Notes under the pieces: generated by a model
The model's input: only the letters and a program-made list of their open reading frames with translations
What the model was told of the DNA's origin: nothing
Databases searched by the model: none
Shown here: in pieces, positions 47,985-60,070 of the stretch
Numbering within the stretch: position 1 is the first letter of the stretch
Layout of the letters: every line of letters starts with the position of its first letter
Position numbers and translations under genes: made by a program
Assembly: GCA_023653785.1 (NCBI GenBank)
Contig: JAMKCH010005360.1
Coordinates: forward strand, 1 to 64,000
Reading direction: 5' to 3'
Length of the DNA: 64,000 nt
From: Ophioderma brevispina
Taxonomy: Eukaryota > Echinodermata > Ophiuroidea > Amphilepidida > Ophiodermatidae

Positions 47985-50900
47985 TTGGATATGTCTAACT
48001 GATGGGTTACGATCCTAAGTTTTTGCGACTTTCATCTGATGTCGTTGTGTTTGGGTTCACCAGTGTATCATCGAATATGGCAGATGTTTCCATATACTGG
48101 TCCACTTTGAAGATGCATATCATCAGCATTGCAACTGCGTCCATCTATTCATTTCAAGCGATGTAAAAGAGTACCTCCATAAACAACTTAGTGATCAGTC
48201 TTTGGCACTGTCTCAGGATTCTGAGGAGGACACATGTTCGTAAATGGCCATCAAAATGTGCTTTGTCTGGCCTTTACATAAAACATACTTGGCCTCAAAA
48301 TGAATGGCGGATATGGTGACAGCTCATGGAAAGCACTTTCTAATGACGTTTCTCGATTGTGATACTACTCAGGAATCTTTTTGAAATAACAGAGCTTGGT
48401 CATCAGATACCTTAACAGCCCGACAATACAAGGTCTTGAACTTTAAGCTTTCTTTCCCATCTTTTAATTTATCTTTCCATTGGTAGCTGTACCTTGCCTA
48501 CTTGGAACATATCTTGTACCTTGTACATCGTCCCAGATTTATATCCCTTTGAAAATTTTTTCTCAGGCCTTTTCTCTCTTGAAGGGATCATGCTGTTCAA
48601 ATTGGCTGCAAGCTTTGCATAAGTCTTCTGTCCTCTTTTCATGAGTGTGAAGGTATAGATGATTATGCCTTTTTACATTTACCACTATGGCAAATGCATC
48701 CGTTTGTCTTCAATGGAGACACTGGTTAACTAAACACAAAAGACAACACGCATGAACAATCGCAATACAGGATCTCAAAAAACTAGGTAGACATCAATGC
48801 AACAAATTTGCCATGAAAAAAGACTTTCCTCTCAAATATCTGAAAAACAGGCTCTTTAAACAATTGGTGACAGAATGCAACAAAGAGGACTGTCACGTAA
48901 TCTAATGGAGAACGGAATTCAGACTGTTGATCAAGCAAAAAAGGGAGTACGCATCCAAAATTTAAGTAAAAAATCTAATTGGAGAAGACCCGGTCTATTG
49001 ATACCTCTTCCCATTATGGCCGAAGGGCTGTAAGGCCTTTACTTACTTTCAGTCTGACAGACAAAGAGAAAACACATGGTATGATATAGAGCCTCTGAAG
49101 TGCTTATTCAGTGATAGTAGCATTTGCTCTAATCTGATGTTTGTCCATGCATTTTCATCTTCAATACTACTTCAGATATTTGGGTTGGCAGAATCTATTC
49201 CGTTCAAAGTATTCATGGTGACCCTGTGTTATGAGCTTGTTCCGAAGTATTTTACTCCCAATATTGATCCTAATTGATAGAAAGTGAAGGCTGCAATGCT
49301 GTGGTGTCCCTGTTCAAGGGTCAGCAATCGGAGTCTTTTTTTTTATTGTAAAGGCATGCAGGGCAATTAACAAGCAAAACTAACGTCTGATAAACCGCTG
49401 ATGGATTGGTGCCGAGATAGCGTATTCGACCTCCTTTTTCTCAGCTGGCCCCTAATTAGTAGCAGCATGTGCTCAGGAAGGGCATTACAGATGTGGGCGG
49501 TTTGAGGAATAAATGATGGCTGACCATGTTATATCTTGGGGTCTCAAACGTGAGGAGATGAATGAGGTGCTATATTCTGAGTTTTTAGGGCCTCAGTTGG
49601 GAAAGTAGTTCAGAAGCCTCCTATATAACATACTGTTGCAAGTGTAGTTTCTCCAACTGCTACTTCGGGTGTTTATAAAAACCTGAACGATTTCACCAAA
49701 CACCTCCGCTGCACACTTCGCTCTAAGAAATCGAGACTTATTTTCAGCTCATGCAGTGGAGGTGCATACTGATTGTCAAATTCAACTGACTAGGGCTGGA
49801 TAATACAAGGGTAATTGGTTCCCTTCATGATGAACCAAGTTCCTGCACCAGAGTTGCCACTGGAATGATCCGATGGAATAGTTCTTCAGGGGATCACAAT
49901 GAAATGCACCTGCATGCCGAAAGATGGAACGCCACGAGCTTTGTGACATTCAGTGAAAAATGGACCAAGAACAAGTGTCTCAATGATTATGAATGTTGAT
50001 CTCGTCTGTTTCAAGCGTCCTCTTCCTACATTTTGGTGATGAGTGAATAATGTAAACTGTACTTCTGTTACTACTTGAAGAAATTACCAGTTATACACTT
50101 TATCACCATAATGTTTAAATGGTGATAAATTTAAACTGATAAAATAACATGCTACGAATTTTGGACACATAGCCCACTAAAAAATAACTCATTTTTATTC
50201 TAATAAATTGTAATGCCAGAATAGAAATGACACTTATTTTGTCATTGTAATCTGTCCGATGCTATAAAGGAGGATTTACCATTTCATTTTTTTTTCAAAA
50301 ATGGTGGTCAGTGGCCATTTTGAAGACGTCAAGATGCTCTCAAAACTTTTAAAACAACCATCTGAATGCATTTCTTATGCCTCAAATAATTCAATAACAC
50401 ATTATCTGCCATTTTTGCCCATCTGGTATCAGAGAGAAAAGAATTCATGCTTTTCAAATTAATATGGCGGATGGCAGCCATATTGGATGTAGGGGCCAAG
50501 ATGAAATCTGAACTTCATTAAACCCATTTAATGGATTTGTTATGCTAGAATTAGTAGGAAATGATATCTTGTTTGTCATTTTGGCCCATCCAGTACCAGA
50601 GATACAATGATTTGTACTTTTCAAAATGGCGGATGGCGGCCATATTGGATTTAGAGGTCAAGATATATCAACTTCATAAAACGCATTTTAATGGATTTGT
50701 TATGCTAGAATTAGTAGGAAATGACATCTTGTTTGTCCTTTTGGCCCATCCGATACCAGAGATACAAGAATTTGTACTTTCCAACATGGCGGATGGCGGC
50801 CATATTGGATTTAGAGGTCAAGATGATATCTCAACTTCATAAAACCCATTTTAATGGATTTGTTATGCTATAATTAGTAGGAAATGACATCTTGTTTGTC

Positions 50901-50993
50901 CTTTTGGCCCATCCGATACCAGAGATACACGAATTTGTACTTTCCAACATGGCGGATGGCGGCCATATTGGATTTAGAGGTCAAGATGATATC

Positions 50994-51123
<130 letters not shown>

Positions 51124-51272
51124 GTGGATGGCGGCCATTTGTTTATGTCATAGTTTGAACACTTTCTGGGACTTCGATTTTATGCAACTTTTGATATATT
51201 GTTAAGCTGACCTTATACTACCAGAAAATGCCAAGAAACCTTCTGTTGCAATTTGTTTGGGGTCAGTGTGGG

Positions 51273-51543
51273 AAAATGTCACATTTTGATCCTACTAATC
51301 TCTTTTCTGTAGTTGCTTTTCTAACCCAAATCACTTGTTTTGAGATAAGTTTGTATAAATATAATGTATTACTCTGCGTTAAATGAAGCAATTAGTCTGG
51401 TTCTACTATCTCAATTTCTCTTTCGAACAACTGTAATAAAAGCACATTACGGGCAATTAAAAGCCCCAGTCCAGTCATTTTTTTTCCAAAATCAAAATGG
51501 CCCATTTTCTCCAAATTGCAGGTAATGTTATAGCAACACCTTA
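51273..51543. other. spacer
   Basis: Non-coding sequence between two mobile elements. Confidence 0.3.
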
Positions 51544-53063
51544 TACAGGGTGTCCAGAAAGAATTACACCCTAAGTATAGGCGACCATAACTTCCACAAG
51601 TAAGGATCACATTTTTGAGAAATTTAAAAAGAATCTTAAACCACAATTAGTTTTTACATTTTGATGTAAACCTCACTCGATTCGGTCCGTAGTTTTGAAG
51701 AAGATAAAAGCGATTATGTAACCCATGTCAAGGGGAACCTCCTCAAGTTTGCTCAACAATAATGCAGATTTTATGTTAAACTACCACTGATATTGCTGTG
51801 TATCTGTTCAGCTGTTTTCTTTTCATCCCCAAAGGAACGGCCTTGTTTAATATTTTTGTGAGTTCAATGCACATTTGTTCGTTTATAGTAATAAACAGTT
51901 CCGGGACCAATTATAAAAAAAATCCAAACAAGAAAAAACAAAACATGTAACTAAAAAGATGAATACTGTAGAAAATGTGAAATATGTTAGTTGAATTAGG
52001 GGGGTGGCACTGGCATAGAACTGATGAGAGTTTTAAATCATTACTTCACAGGTGCGATATAAACTGACAATCAAGAGTATCACATAGTTTTATTCAAAAT
52101 TATTAGACATCTTATTCCAATAAGATGGTGGATTCACATTTTAAAATAATAAAGGACATGATTTGAGGGCAAATTCAAAAATTCCGCGTTTAATCTAACT
52201 AGGTTTTATATGAATTCTGGCACGAAACAAGGTGGTTGGTCAAACATTTGTTCGCCCATACAAGGGCGTTTTGGGGTATTTCAGATATGCCGAACTGTCA
52301 TAGCATTACTGCTCAGGCGGGGGGAATTTTTTAAGATTCGACGCAAGAAATCCTCCTTACCAGAAGACAATCTTGAACCTGTTAAGAGTAACCGTGAAAA
52401 CGAGTACAATGGTCAAATTGAACACGAGTCGCGGAACTACGGAAGGCGGAGAAGAACCGGCCGAACTTACAGGAAACATGCAGTCATTGACGTTTATAAA
52501 TCCAAGACAAAGATGCAGACGTAACAATCTGCACAAATACTTTCATTTGCTTGGCATGTGGGATGACAAATCTTGAATGCATGTTATGATGCATTTTCTC
52601 CAAAGGAGGAAAATCCACACATCTGAGTCAATTTTTAGCAAACAGAAAAAGGTGAAATTGGTGGTGAAACCATTCTTAGTTGGAGATAATGCCACAACTA
52701 GTTGAATATCAAAACTTTTGTAATGTAGTGCCCATATATGTTGAACCTGGTGCAAAAATATCATTGTCTTATTTTGTTTTAAAGAAAATGAAAAAGAAAA
52801 TGAAGAAGTATTGATTATTTTCGCCTGTTCTGTCTGAGGGGGATTCACTTTATTACAAAACTTGGAAGGAAGAGTGTCCATTGAAATGTGTTACATAATC
52901 GCGTCTTCAAAACTGCTGAACCGATCGAGTGTGTTTACGATGAAAATATTGAAAAATAATGTGGTTTAAAGATTCTTTTAAAATTTATCAAATGTGATAC
53001 ACTACACTTGAAAGTATTATGGTGACTAACAGTTAGGGTGTGATGCTTTCTGAGACACCCGTA
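51544..53063. mobile_element. 1.5-kb TA-flanked element with ~200-bp inverted ends
   Basis: TA|CAGGGTGTCCAGAAAGAATT at the left and the inverse (GATGCTTTCTGAGACACCCG|TA) at the right. Inward matches are TAAACCACAATTAG / AATAATGTGGTTTA, TTTTGAAGAAGATAAAAGCG / TAATCGCGTCTTCAAAAC and the TGTAACCCATGTC region. TA targets and CAGGG ends suggest Tc1/mariner-related transposition. The interior plus-strand frame 52210-52524 (104 codons, basic: RRKKSS, RNYGRRRRTGRTYRKH) shows no DDE motif that I can identify. Confidence 0.7.
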
Positions 53064-54107
53064 TATGGTACGTTGTGAAAATCAGACAAGAATTTTTTAA
53101 AGCGGTCTGAAGATTGCCATTTACGCACTGTTTCCCATACAACAGTGGCATAATAAATGGACTTTGATGAACATAGGGGCAGCGATTTGTTTACATCATT
53201 TTGAAAAAAAATTCGCCGATAGTGACTTTAAGTGTTGAATATCTTAGCTTAACCGTGGATTCCAGTACATGTATTGGTTTATGTTCTCTCCTTTTTGTGA
53301 TTCTACTAAATGTGAATAGCTTATCGTTATTCATATGAGCCTGTTTTGAACAATATAAAGGTTACGTTTGCTTTGTCTGCAATGTTTATAACGTCATAAA
53401 AATAATAAACCTATGTAGGTCTACGTTCATGTTTATGTACAAATATTAGCACTAATAACAGTTTCAAAAATCGTATTGGCCCTAACACCAATGACTGACA
53501 TTTCTTTATATTCTTTTAAATTTTCCCGCGAATCAATTTATTTTTGATCGGGTACAGCCTTGAAAAAATCATGCACGGAGTAGAATAGGAGGATGATAAA
53601 CTATTTCCCGCATACAAATAATTTTTGGGATTGGGACATTCCCTCCATATATATCGAATACCCCTGCTTACTGAAGCGAATGATGCACTTAGACCGTGAA
53701 TCTACTATATAGACCCAGATCTTCATCTTCCAGATGCATAAGCTTATTTTTATAATAGGCTTAGGTTTTCTATATAATTTAATTTTTTTCGTTGTTGATA
53801 TAACTTATACTATACATGTAGTTGCAAACAAGATACAAAAGAATACACACTCTAAAGAACTGCATGGCAGAGTTGACATACTGACTCTACGGTTCGTGAC
53901 TTCGGCATTGAAGCATTGTCAGCGATAACAATTGAAAAAGTAAAGCATCCATCATATTATAGTTGGCTTTGTCTGTCACGTCGGTGGTGTGTGCATTTCT
54001 ACATACGTTCTTGAACTTGAAGGGGAACTTGCAAGTTAGGTGTAATGGCTGTTATCTGCTACAGTTTAACGACTGCAGCGCAACTAGTTATTTAATTATA
54101 GTAAAAA
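53064..54107. other. unique sequence upstream of the candidate micro-gene
   Basis: No repeat family. The last 150 bp before 54108 would be 5' UTR/promoter; no clear TATA box. A frame at 53734-53928 is not supported. Confidence 0.3.
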
Positions 54108-54157
54108 ATGGCCGAGTCTTCGTCTGTGCTTGTTAGTTCACACGGTGTAAGATATAG
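54108..54157 (+). CDS. candidate first coding exon (MAESSSVL...), unknown gene
   Basis: AAAAAATGG (54102-54111) is a good initiation context. Fifty bases code MAESSSVLVSSHGVRY and the first two bases of the next codon, then the donor AG|GTAAGTG at 54157. The donor is close to the ideal U1 match. Two downstream segments (54314-54382 and 54556-54586) have matching acceptors and phase. I do not recognise the protein. Chance is possible, but a Kozak ATG plus a consensus donor plus two in-phase exons within 480 bp is unusual in this AT-rich DNA. Confidence 0.4.
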
Positions 54158-54313
54158 GTAAGTGATCAAATTTACTAAGTAGTGTTGTCTATCATTTCCT
54201 GGAAGATTTCATTCTTGACCTAGCTTATACGCAGTCCATGTGGCAGTTTCATTTTCTGTATGTGATCGATTGAGAGCTCATTTTTTAAAGTGTTTTGTTT
54301 TCTGTTCATTTAG

Positions 54314-54382
54314 CTTTAATATAAACAAATGTTGCAAATGTATGCAGCCCGGACCTTTTTTCAACCCACCATATATAGAAAG
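54314..54382 (+). CDS. candidate second exon of the 54.1-kb gene
   Basis: It is preceded by an excellent polypyrimidine tract (GTGTTTTGTTTTCTGTTCAT then TTAG). Taken in phase 2 the 69 bases read FNINKCCKCMQPGPFF and PPYIE, ending at AG|GTGATC (54382). The length keeps the phase unchanged, so the exon could be skipped without a frameshift. The CCKC motif could bind metal but matches no family that I know. Confidence 0.35.
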
Positions 54383-54555
54383 GTGATCGAGGTGTTCATA
54401 AATAACCACCGATGGCAAACTTATTGTGCGCTTCTTTGGTATTATAATAGTGGTGTCCTGAACGGTCCGCCTGACACCATCTGCATGTTTGGTTCCAAAT
54501 TCAAATTAGAATATAATAATGTCAAATCAAACGACTTGTAATTATTATGTTCCAG

Positions 54556-54586
54556 TATCAGCAAGCTTCAGTACTTAAAGATGTAG
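54556..54586 (+). CDS. candidate third exon, short tail and stop
   Basis: After the acceptor TTCCAG (54555), the phase-2 frame reads ISKLQYLKM and a TAG at 54584-54586, giving a 49-residue product in total. The T-rich tract before it is weak. An alternative downstream exon outside my recognition is equally possible. Confidence 0.25.
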
Positions 54587-54982
54587 TTGACGATATTCCA
54601 TTGCATTGTTCACCAACTTTGTCAAATACCCTTTCAGAAAGTCTTTTTTTTAGCCTTACAATTTACTGTGCATAACGTCTAATTCTAATTGCCTATTATG
54701 CGTCATTTGAATCAGCGGCGGCGAAACCGGGGAAGGGGAAAGTGGAGGGGCCTCCCCCACCCCCGCCCCTTTTCAAATAGATAATACACATGTTGCTTAT
54801 TATAGCTCACGAGAAAACAAGAGTCAAGTTGTTGACATGTTGCTCAGTTAAAGTACCAATGGCCCTCCATTTTGAAAATAGTTCAGTCGACTAGAACAAT
54901 AGTATATTTCTTTGCTTCAAAGAACTGTCATTCTTGGAATTCCTAGGGTATGTAGGTCGAAAAAACAAAAATAGGGCCCTAC
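54587..54982. other. non-coding; GC patch
   Basis: A GC-rich patch at 54716-54775 (CAGCGGCGGCGAAACCGGGG and a C-rich complement) looks like a hAT-type end fragment. Otherwise unremarkable. Confidence 0.35.
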
Positions 54983-55141
54983 CTATAGACCGTATTCAAT
55001 ATGACGTCCGCCACCAGACATGTTGGTGGACAAGATGCATACATTCCAGGACTACAATACATTAAGCTGTCAATCGATCCATGTTTAGCGATTGCACAGG
55101 GATCATTGACAGGTGAATGTATTGTAGTACTGGAATGCGTC
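54983..55141. mobile_element. cruciform MITE, copy 2 (3'-truncated)
   Basis: CTATAGACCGTATTCAATAT starts a near-identical copy of 5064-5266, including the GTCAATCGATCCATGTTTAGC loop and the ATGTATTGTAGT turn. It stops at about 55140, before the right terminal repeat. Confidence 0.75.
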
Positions 55142-55379
55142 TAGGGTCTAGGGCTGGAAGTTTGGTATTGACAGCAAATTGCAGTTAGTTTTCATCACAT
55201 GTTGCTGGTCCCGTCCCCGGGGTCCAGTCCGAATAAATTTTTTTTCCATTTCATTTTTCTCCAATAGGAATGTATGATACTTAGACTAGATTATTGAACC
55301 AGAGGCTAACAACACTGCAGGACGTCTTACAAGGGGCTGTCACTAGCGTTTACCAAATTAGGTAGACGTTTCATAAATA

Positions 55380-55497
55380 GAAGTCCCATGGATGCATGCA
55401 AATGACGGTATTGATCATTCCGTCAAGCGCTACTGCACAATATTACCAGCGCATGACGGAAATCAATTGTAATATCATTGCATCCATGGGACTTCTA
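55380..55497. repeat. 118-bp imperfect hairpin (short foldback)
   Basis: GAAGTCCCATGGATGCA at the left and TGCATCCATGGGACTTC at the right are perfect inverses. Pairing continues inward (ATGACGG...ATTGAT with ATCAAT...CCGTCAT, and GCGC with GCGC) around a loop of about 20 bases. It could be a very small MITE or a transcribed hairpin. Confidence 0.7.
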
Positions 55498-55779
55498 ATG
55501 TATTGTCCGATGCACGTGTATGCAAATTGCGTGCGCGTGTGTTTAATCTGTGAACCCGCTGGTGACCAAAACCCGGGGATCCAAATTGACAATTTCAGTT
55601 ACAAAGTGGCATCTTGATCTTTTATACCAACACCAAGATGTCCGTGTTTTTTAACGGTGGCCTATTTGGTTATGTACTTTGTTAAAAACTTTATTCTTCA
55701 AAATCAACTCGTCTATATCCATATAAACAATACGAAATGCTATTTCTCTTTGATGCATAGAGTGTCACGCTAAGAAGCT
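55498..55779. other. non-coding sequence
   Basis: No feature was recognised. Confidence 0.3.
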
Positions 55780-56112
55780 TAAAGAGACACGAGGACATTT
55801 CTAGAAAGAACCAGTGCCGCCCCATTTTTTTTCGAAACCCGTTTTTTTTTAAAAACAAATTTGTAGTGCTTACCATTGTATTAGTTCACACCTGAGGTGA
55901 ATAGCCGAATACGCAGTCTTCATATAATAAGATGATTAGTAATTTCTGTCGTGCACGACAGAAATTCAAAACATGTGTTTTATATGGGGACGAGTAGATA
56001 GCAGGCAATGCTTCAAAACAAAGTCTGCGATTTTCCTTTGTACTTTGTACATTGTTTGTCAATAAACATCGAAACGTTCTCGGTGGTTGTCTACAACGAT
56101 TTAGTGCAATCG
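55780..56112 (-). repeat. dispersed palindrome-bearing repeat, copy 4 (inverted)
   Basis: The minus strand carries all landmarks of the family: ACGTTTCGATG, TCACCTCAGGTGTGAACTAA and TTTCTAGAAATGTCCTCGTG then TCTCTTTAAG. It also has a perfect 26-bp palindrome centred on TCGTGCACGA at 55941-55966, the least decayed palindrome of the four copies. Confidence 0.65.
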
Positions 56113-56240
56113 AGAGACATTCCCCAGGGCGGTGGGGATCACTGATAGTGCCAGTATATATATATCTATATATATATATAGAATATAGATAGATATATTT
56201 AATCAATATAGACGATATATATATTTATAGGTAGGTGTTC
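56113..56240 (+). repeat. TA-rich microsatellite
   Basis: A TATATATA-rich block at about 56155-56225 directly follows the dispersed repeat. Confidence 0.75.
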
Positions 56241-59136
56241 GATATGGGACTGTAAGAACATTCTCTAATAGCACAGCCACAAGAGTGCTCTCTGAGGCGT
56301 TACCTGTAAAATGACGAAGAATAATAATATAGCCGAAAACTGTTTAATATGATGTATAGGAAAAGAAATAAACTGGAAGTCTTTTTCCAATATTCACTTT
56401 GTTTGGGCCATTTATTAGGCAAACACTATTCAGAACTTCAGGTCACACGAAAATTCAGTGTTTCAGATATAACCGGAAGCGGACTGAACCATTTGGATCA
56501 ATGTCAGCATATGGATTATCAGTATTGAATTTATGCATTTAGATACCGTATTGATATCACTTATCTCTAGCACATCCGCGAAATTAAGGGCTTTAAAACC
56601 TAAAAGCCAGATTCCTGTGCGTTTTTGTTAATCTTCAAACTTTATTTGCATAAAAACAATACATCAAATAACGTCAAACACACAAAAACATGCGGAGGAG
56701 TAGCCTGAAAAGCCATTTTTAGGCATAGACCCCTTAAAAGCATTTACAGAAAATCAACGGTACAGAGAGGTTGGTTGCCACCCAGAAATAATTTATGGTA
56801 CATTTTTGAAAAATATTCTGCACAGTATGGCTCTTTAAGCTCTACGTTTATGTAAAACTAGTCAATTGTCATCATTTAGAGCTGAAAACCGCATGAAAGT
56901 ATCCTTACCTTTTTAGCACAAAATTGGATTTTCGCCTATTTTCTGTGGAAAATGACAATTTTGCCGACTCGCGAAATTTATTGCATCATTGTGACGCCAT
57001 AATAGGTAAGATGGTACTTATTTCGGTATCAATGGAAAGAGGAAGATCATAGTTTTCCACTGGTATCAAATTTTGTAGAATAACAACTGTGAATTAATGA
57101 TTGAAATGCTCTTCATGCAAGGATCACATTTAAATGCAGAAAGACAAAATTGAAGGCGCGATACAAAGAAATGAAAATGAAGAACTAACTGATGAACATG
57201 TATATTTAAACAAGATGTTTAATAAGCATCATGCCGATTAATAGTATAGTATTTTCACTTGCCAAGCAGATGTGTATTTTTATTATTTCCATTTGGATTT
57301 TTCCAAACATTTGTGCTATATTTAGGCGACATTCTTTTGCTTAATGATATGTTTCTACCTTCTTGGTATCATATTCATTACGACGCCAACAATTTCCTAT
57401 GTTACAGCTGGCCCACACAGTAAACCATGGTCTGTCAGATTTGATGACGTCATAACTGGTAATAATAACTGACCCGGGTAACTGACCCATATTGTGATCT
57501 GCCATGTTGAATTGTCACGCCTGAGTATTTACTTTTACGTACATTGTTAAATTGGAACTGTTTAGAAATTTCTACTGTTGTTGTTTGTTGAAGCACACAT
57601 AATACAAAAAGGTGCAAACAAACAAAATGAAAACTGAATCTTCTTGATGAGGCTCGTGGGAATAATTTGTAAACAGGTTAGAGGAACAGTAACGAACTAA
57701 GCTGAACCAATTGGTTCTATTTGTTTGTTTTAATTTGTATAGTTTTTTGATGGAAGTAAAAATTTGCGAAATTTGCATACTGCAGAAGAAGTGGCGTCCG
57801 TTGACATGCACACGAGTCCCTTGAACTAGCGAAAAATGATTAGATCTCAGATGCTGCCTTCGTTTTGTTCTGATTTTTTTTCCTGCCAAGCTATATAATT
57901 AGAAAGTTATCGATGTCTCAAAATGGTATAATCGAAAAGGACCTTTTAATCATAATTAAAAATAAATTCGTTAAACACTATCATCGTTTTAAATAGCAAT
58001 GATCAGACTTTTAAGCAATTCCTTTATTTATCTCATTTGTTTGTGTGATTCAAACACGTAAACCAACTTCGAGGGGATATTTCATGTTTTAATTAAAGTT
58101 AGTGCTCAAAATCCACAAAATAGTTTTGTTCAAGCTGTGATTGTCTTTAATAATGCTCACTGAATAGTCCGAGCATTATATAATCATAGGTCAATAATAG
58201 TGACAGGCACAATAAAATAGATGTTTTGGTAGGTTAATATATATCAATTTGGACCATATTTTGACCTTTGACTTTATGATTGTAGGTATTGGGGTACACT
58301 TGATGGTATAACTACATCGATTATTTGAACATGTATCAGTTTGGACTTAGACCAAACCATATGTCACAGAGAGGTGTCACCATTGACTTTTTGAGAAACA
58401 TGATATGCAAGCATGTTTCAAATTTGACAATATTTGACATTTGACACTAAAACCATAAGTCACAGAAGGGGTCACCAATCGAATATGTTTTTTCACTCAG
58501 GCTAATTTCATCATAGTTCTATTGCTACCCACTAAGCCTGCGTCTCCTTTTGACGACACCTTAAAAAACACCAAAGGCTGGCCGCGAATGACCAGATGAC
58601 CCCATATTATCAATTACTGATCTTGAATCATCTCTTTTCAAACTTCCATTGTATGAACCCTATCCAGTTTGTAAGATATGAACGTCTAGAGTTATTTTAG
58701 AAACTGAGCTAAACCCAAAGGTTAAACGGATTGTTGTCAGACCGTGATAAAATACTGTAAATTAGGAAAATAGAATGGCATATTCTGAAAAACCTTGGTG
58801 AATGCCAAATAATAACTTTGTTTAATGTCACAATCGGACAGACCAGAAGGTAGTAACATAATAAAGCATGTGGTAGGTGTGACAGAAGGTCTGTGAACAT
58901 AAATCGAAATTAAAAAGTCTTTGATACTGTATGCACTGCCATTCGGAACACTTGAATAACACTTGGTTTCATCAGGCGGGGAGCAAAAATTGTTTTGTAC
59001 CACTGTTAAAAAAAAATATATAAATTTTACAGGGAAATCCTGGAAGCAATTCTGCAAACATAATTACGTAAATATTTACAGCTATACTCTAAAAATTAGT
59101 TTAATCTAAACACACAAAAACATACATATTAGCTTA
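56241..59136. other. about 2.9 kb of unique non-coding sequence
   Basis: No gene is supported. A perfect CRE-like ATGACGTCAT lies at about 57442-57451, and a short direct duplication (ACCATA.GTCACAGA..GGTGTCACC) at 58358-58382 and 58449-58473. Minus-strand frames at 57572-57889 and 58737-59057 (105 and 106 codons) show no domain. Confidence 0.35.
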
Positions 59137-59581
59137 TACAGGGTGAGTAAAAAAAACTTGACCCGGATTGTGTCCGCCATTTTGAGTTTTTAAATAATAT
59201 ATATATAACATATGTGATATTATCGGAAAGCCTATTTCATTATCTTTAATTTGCAGCAAAGATAATTCCAATCGGTTAAGTATAGGCCGAGCTACTGTCT
59301 TTTGAATCAAGTAGTCCGGTTTTCACCCTATCCACGGATTCCCATTTGAATGCACGGCGCCCGACTAAGCAAATGTGATTCCGTGGACAGTGCAGAAAAC
59401 CGACTGCTGGATTCAAACGACTGTAACTCGGTCTATACCTAACCGATGTGAATGATCTTTGCAGCAAATTAAAGATAATGAACTAAGCTTCAGATGATAT
59501 CACATATGTTAGATATATGTTACTTGAAAATTTAAAATGGCGGACACAATCAGGGTCAATTTTTTTTTGACTCACCCTGTA
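59137..59581. mobile_element. CAGGGTGAGT-type MITE, copy 3 (441 bp)
   Basis: TA|CAGGGTGAGTAAAAAAAACT at the left and GACTCACCCTG|TA at the right give a clean TA target duplication. The whole element is nearly one palindrome (GTCCGCCATTTTGAG/AAATGGCGGAC, GCAGCAAAGAT/ATCTTTGCAGC). It is a deletion derivative of the 839-bp copy at 41845. Confidence 0.88.
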
Positions 59582-59669
59582 TTTGGTGAGTTATTACAGA
59601 GATTGTGAACGTGTGTAGTAAAAAAGCACTGGCGAACACCCTAACTTAGTAGGCCTATCCACAAATTGT
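59582..59669. other. spacer
   Basis: Short non-coding sequence containing an AGGCCTA word. Confidence 0.3.
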
Positions 59670-60070
59670 TGCAGTGCATATACTGTAAAATTGACAGTTT
59701 GTTGTAAAATGTATTACATCAAACTGTAAAATATACACTGCAGTAATTTTGAAAACCTGTAAAGCTGTATTATTACGGGGTTTTGTTGGCAGAATTACTG
59801 CCAGGATTTTCCTGTAAATTTTACAGTATTTTTTCCCTGTAAATTTTAGTACTTAATTAATGGTATAATTGAAGATTCATCGGTGTATAATAATGTTGTT
59901 ACTCATTAAACTTCGAATAAAGGCTTCATTTTTAAATTTTGTCATTGTAGGCTTGAAATATTGAACATAAAATTTATAGTACTTTCCTGTATTTCCAAAT
60001 TACAGCCAAATACTGTAATTTTTTACAGGATTTTTCTGTAAATTGCACTGTAAATTTTTACAGGTACATA
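59670..60070. repeat. cluster of CTGTAAATTTTACAG words
   Basis: At least ten CTGTAA/TTACAG words in both orientations, several as palindromes (CTGTAAATTTTACAG near 59812), with a T-rich spacer. It resembles other MITE arms of this window but clear ends were not found. Confidence 0.5.

Noticed and set aside
57572..59057. Minus-strand frames of 105 and 106 codons
   Set aside because: Low-complexity, no domain, and flanked by AT-rich unique sequence without exons.
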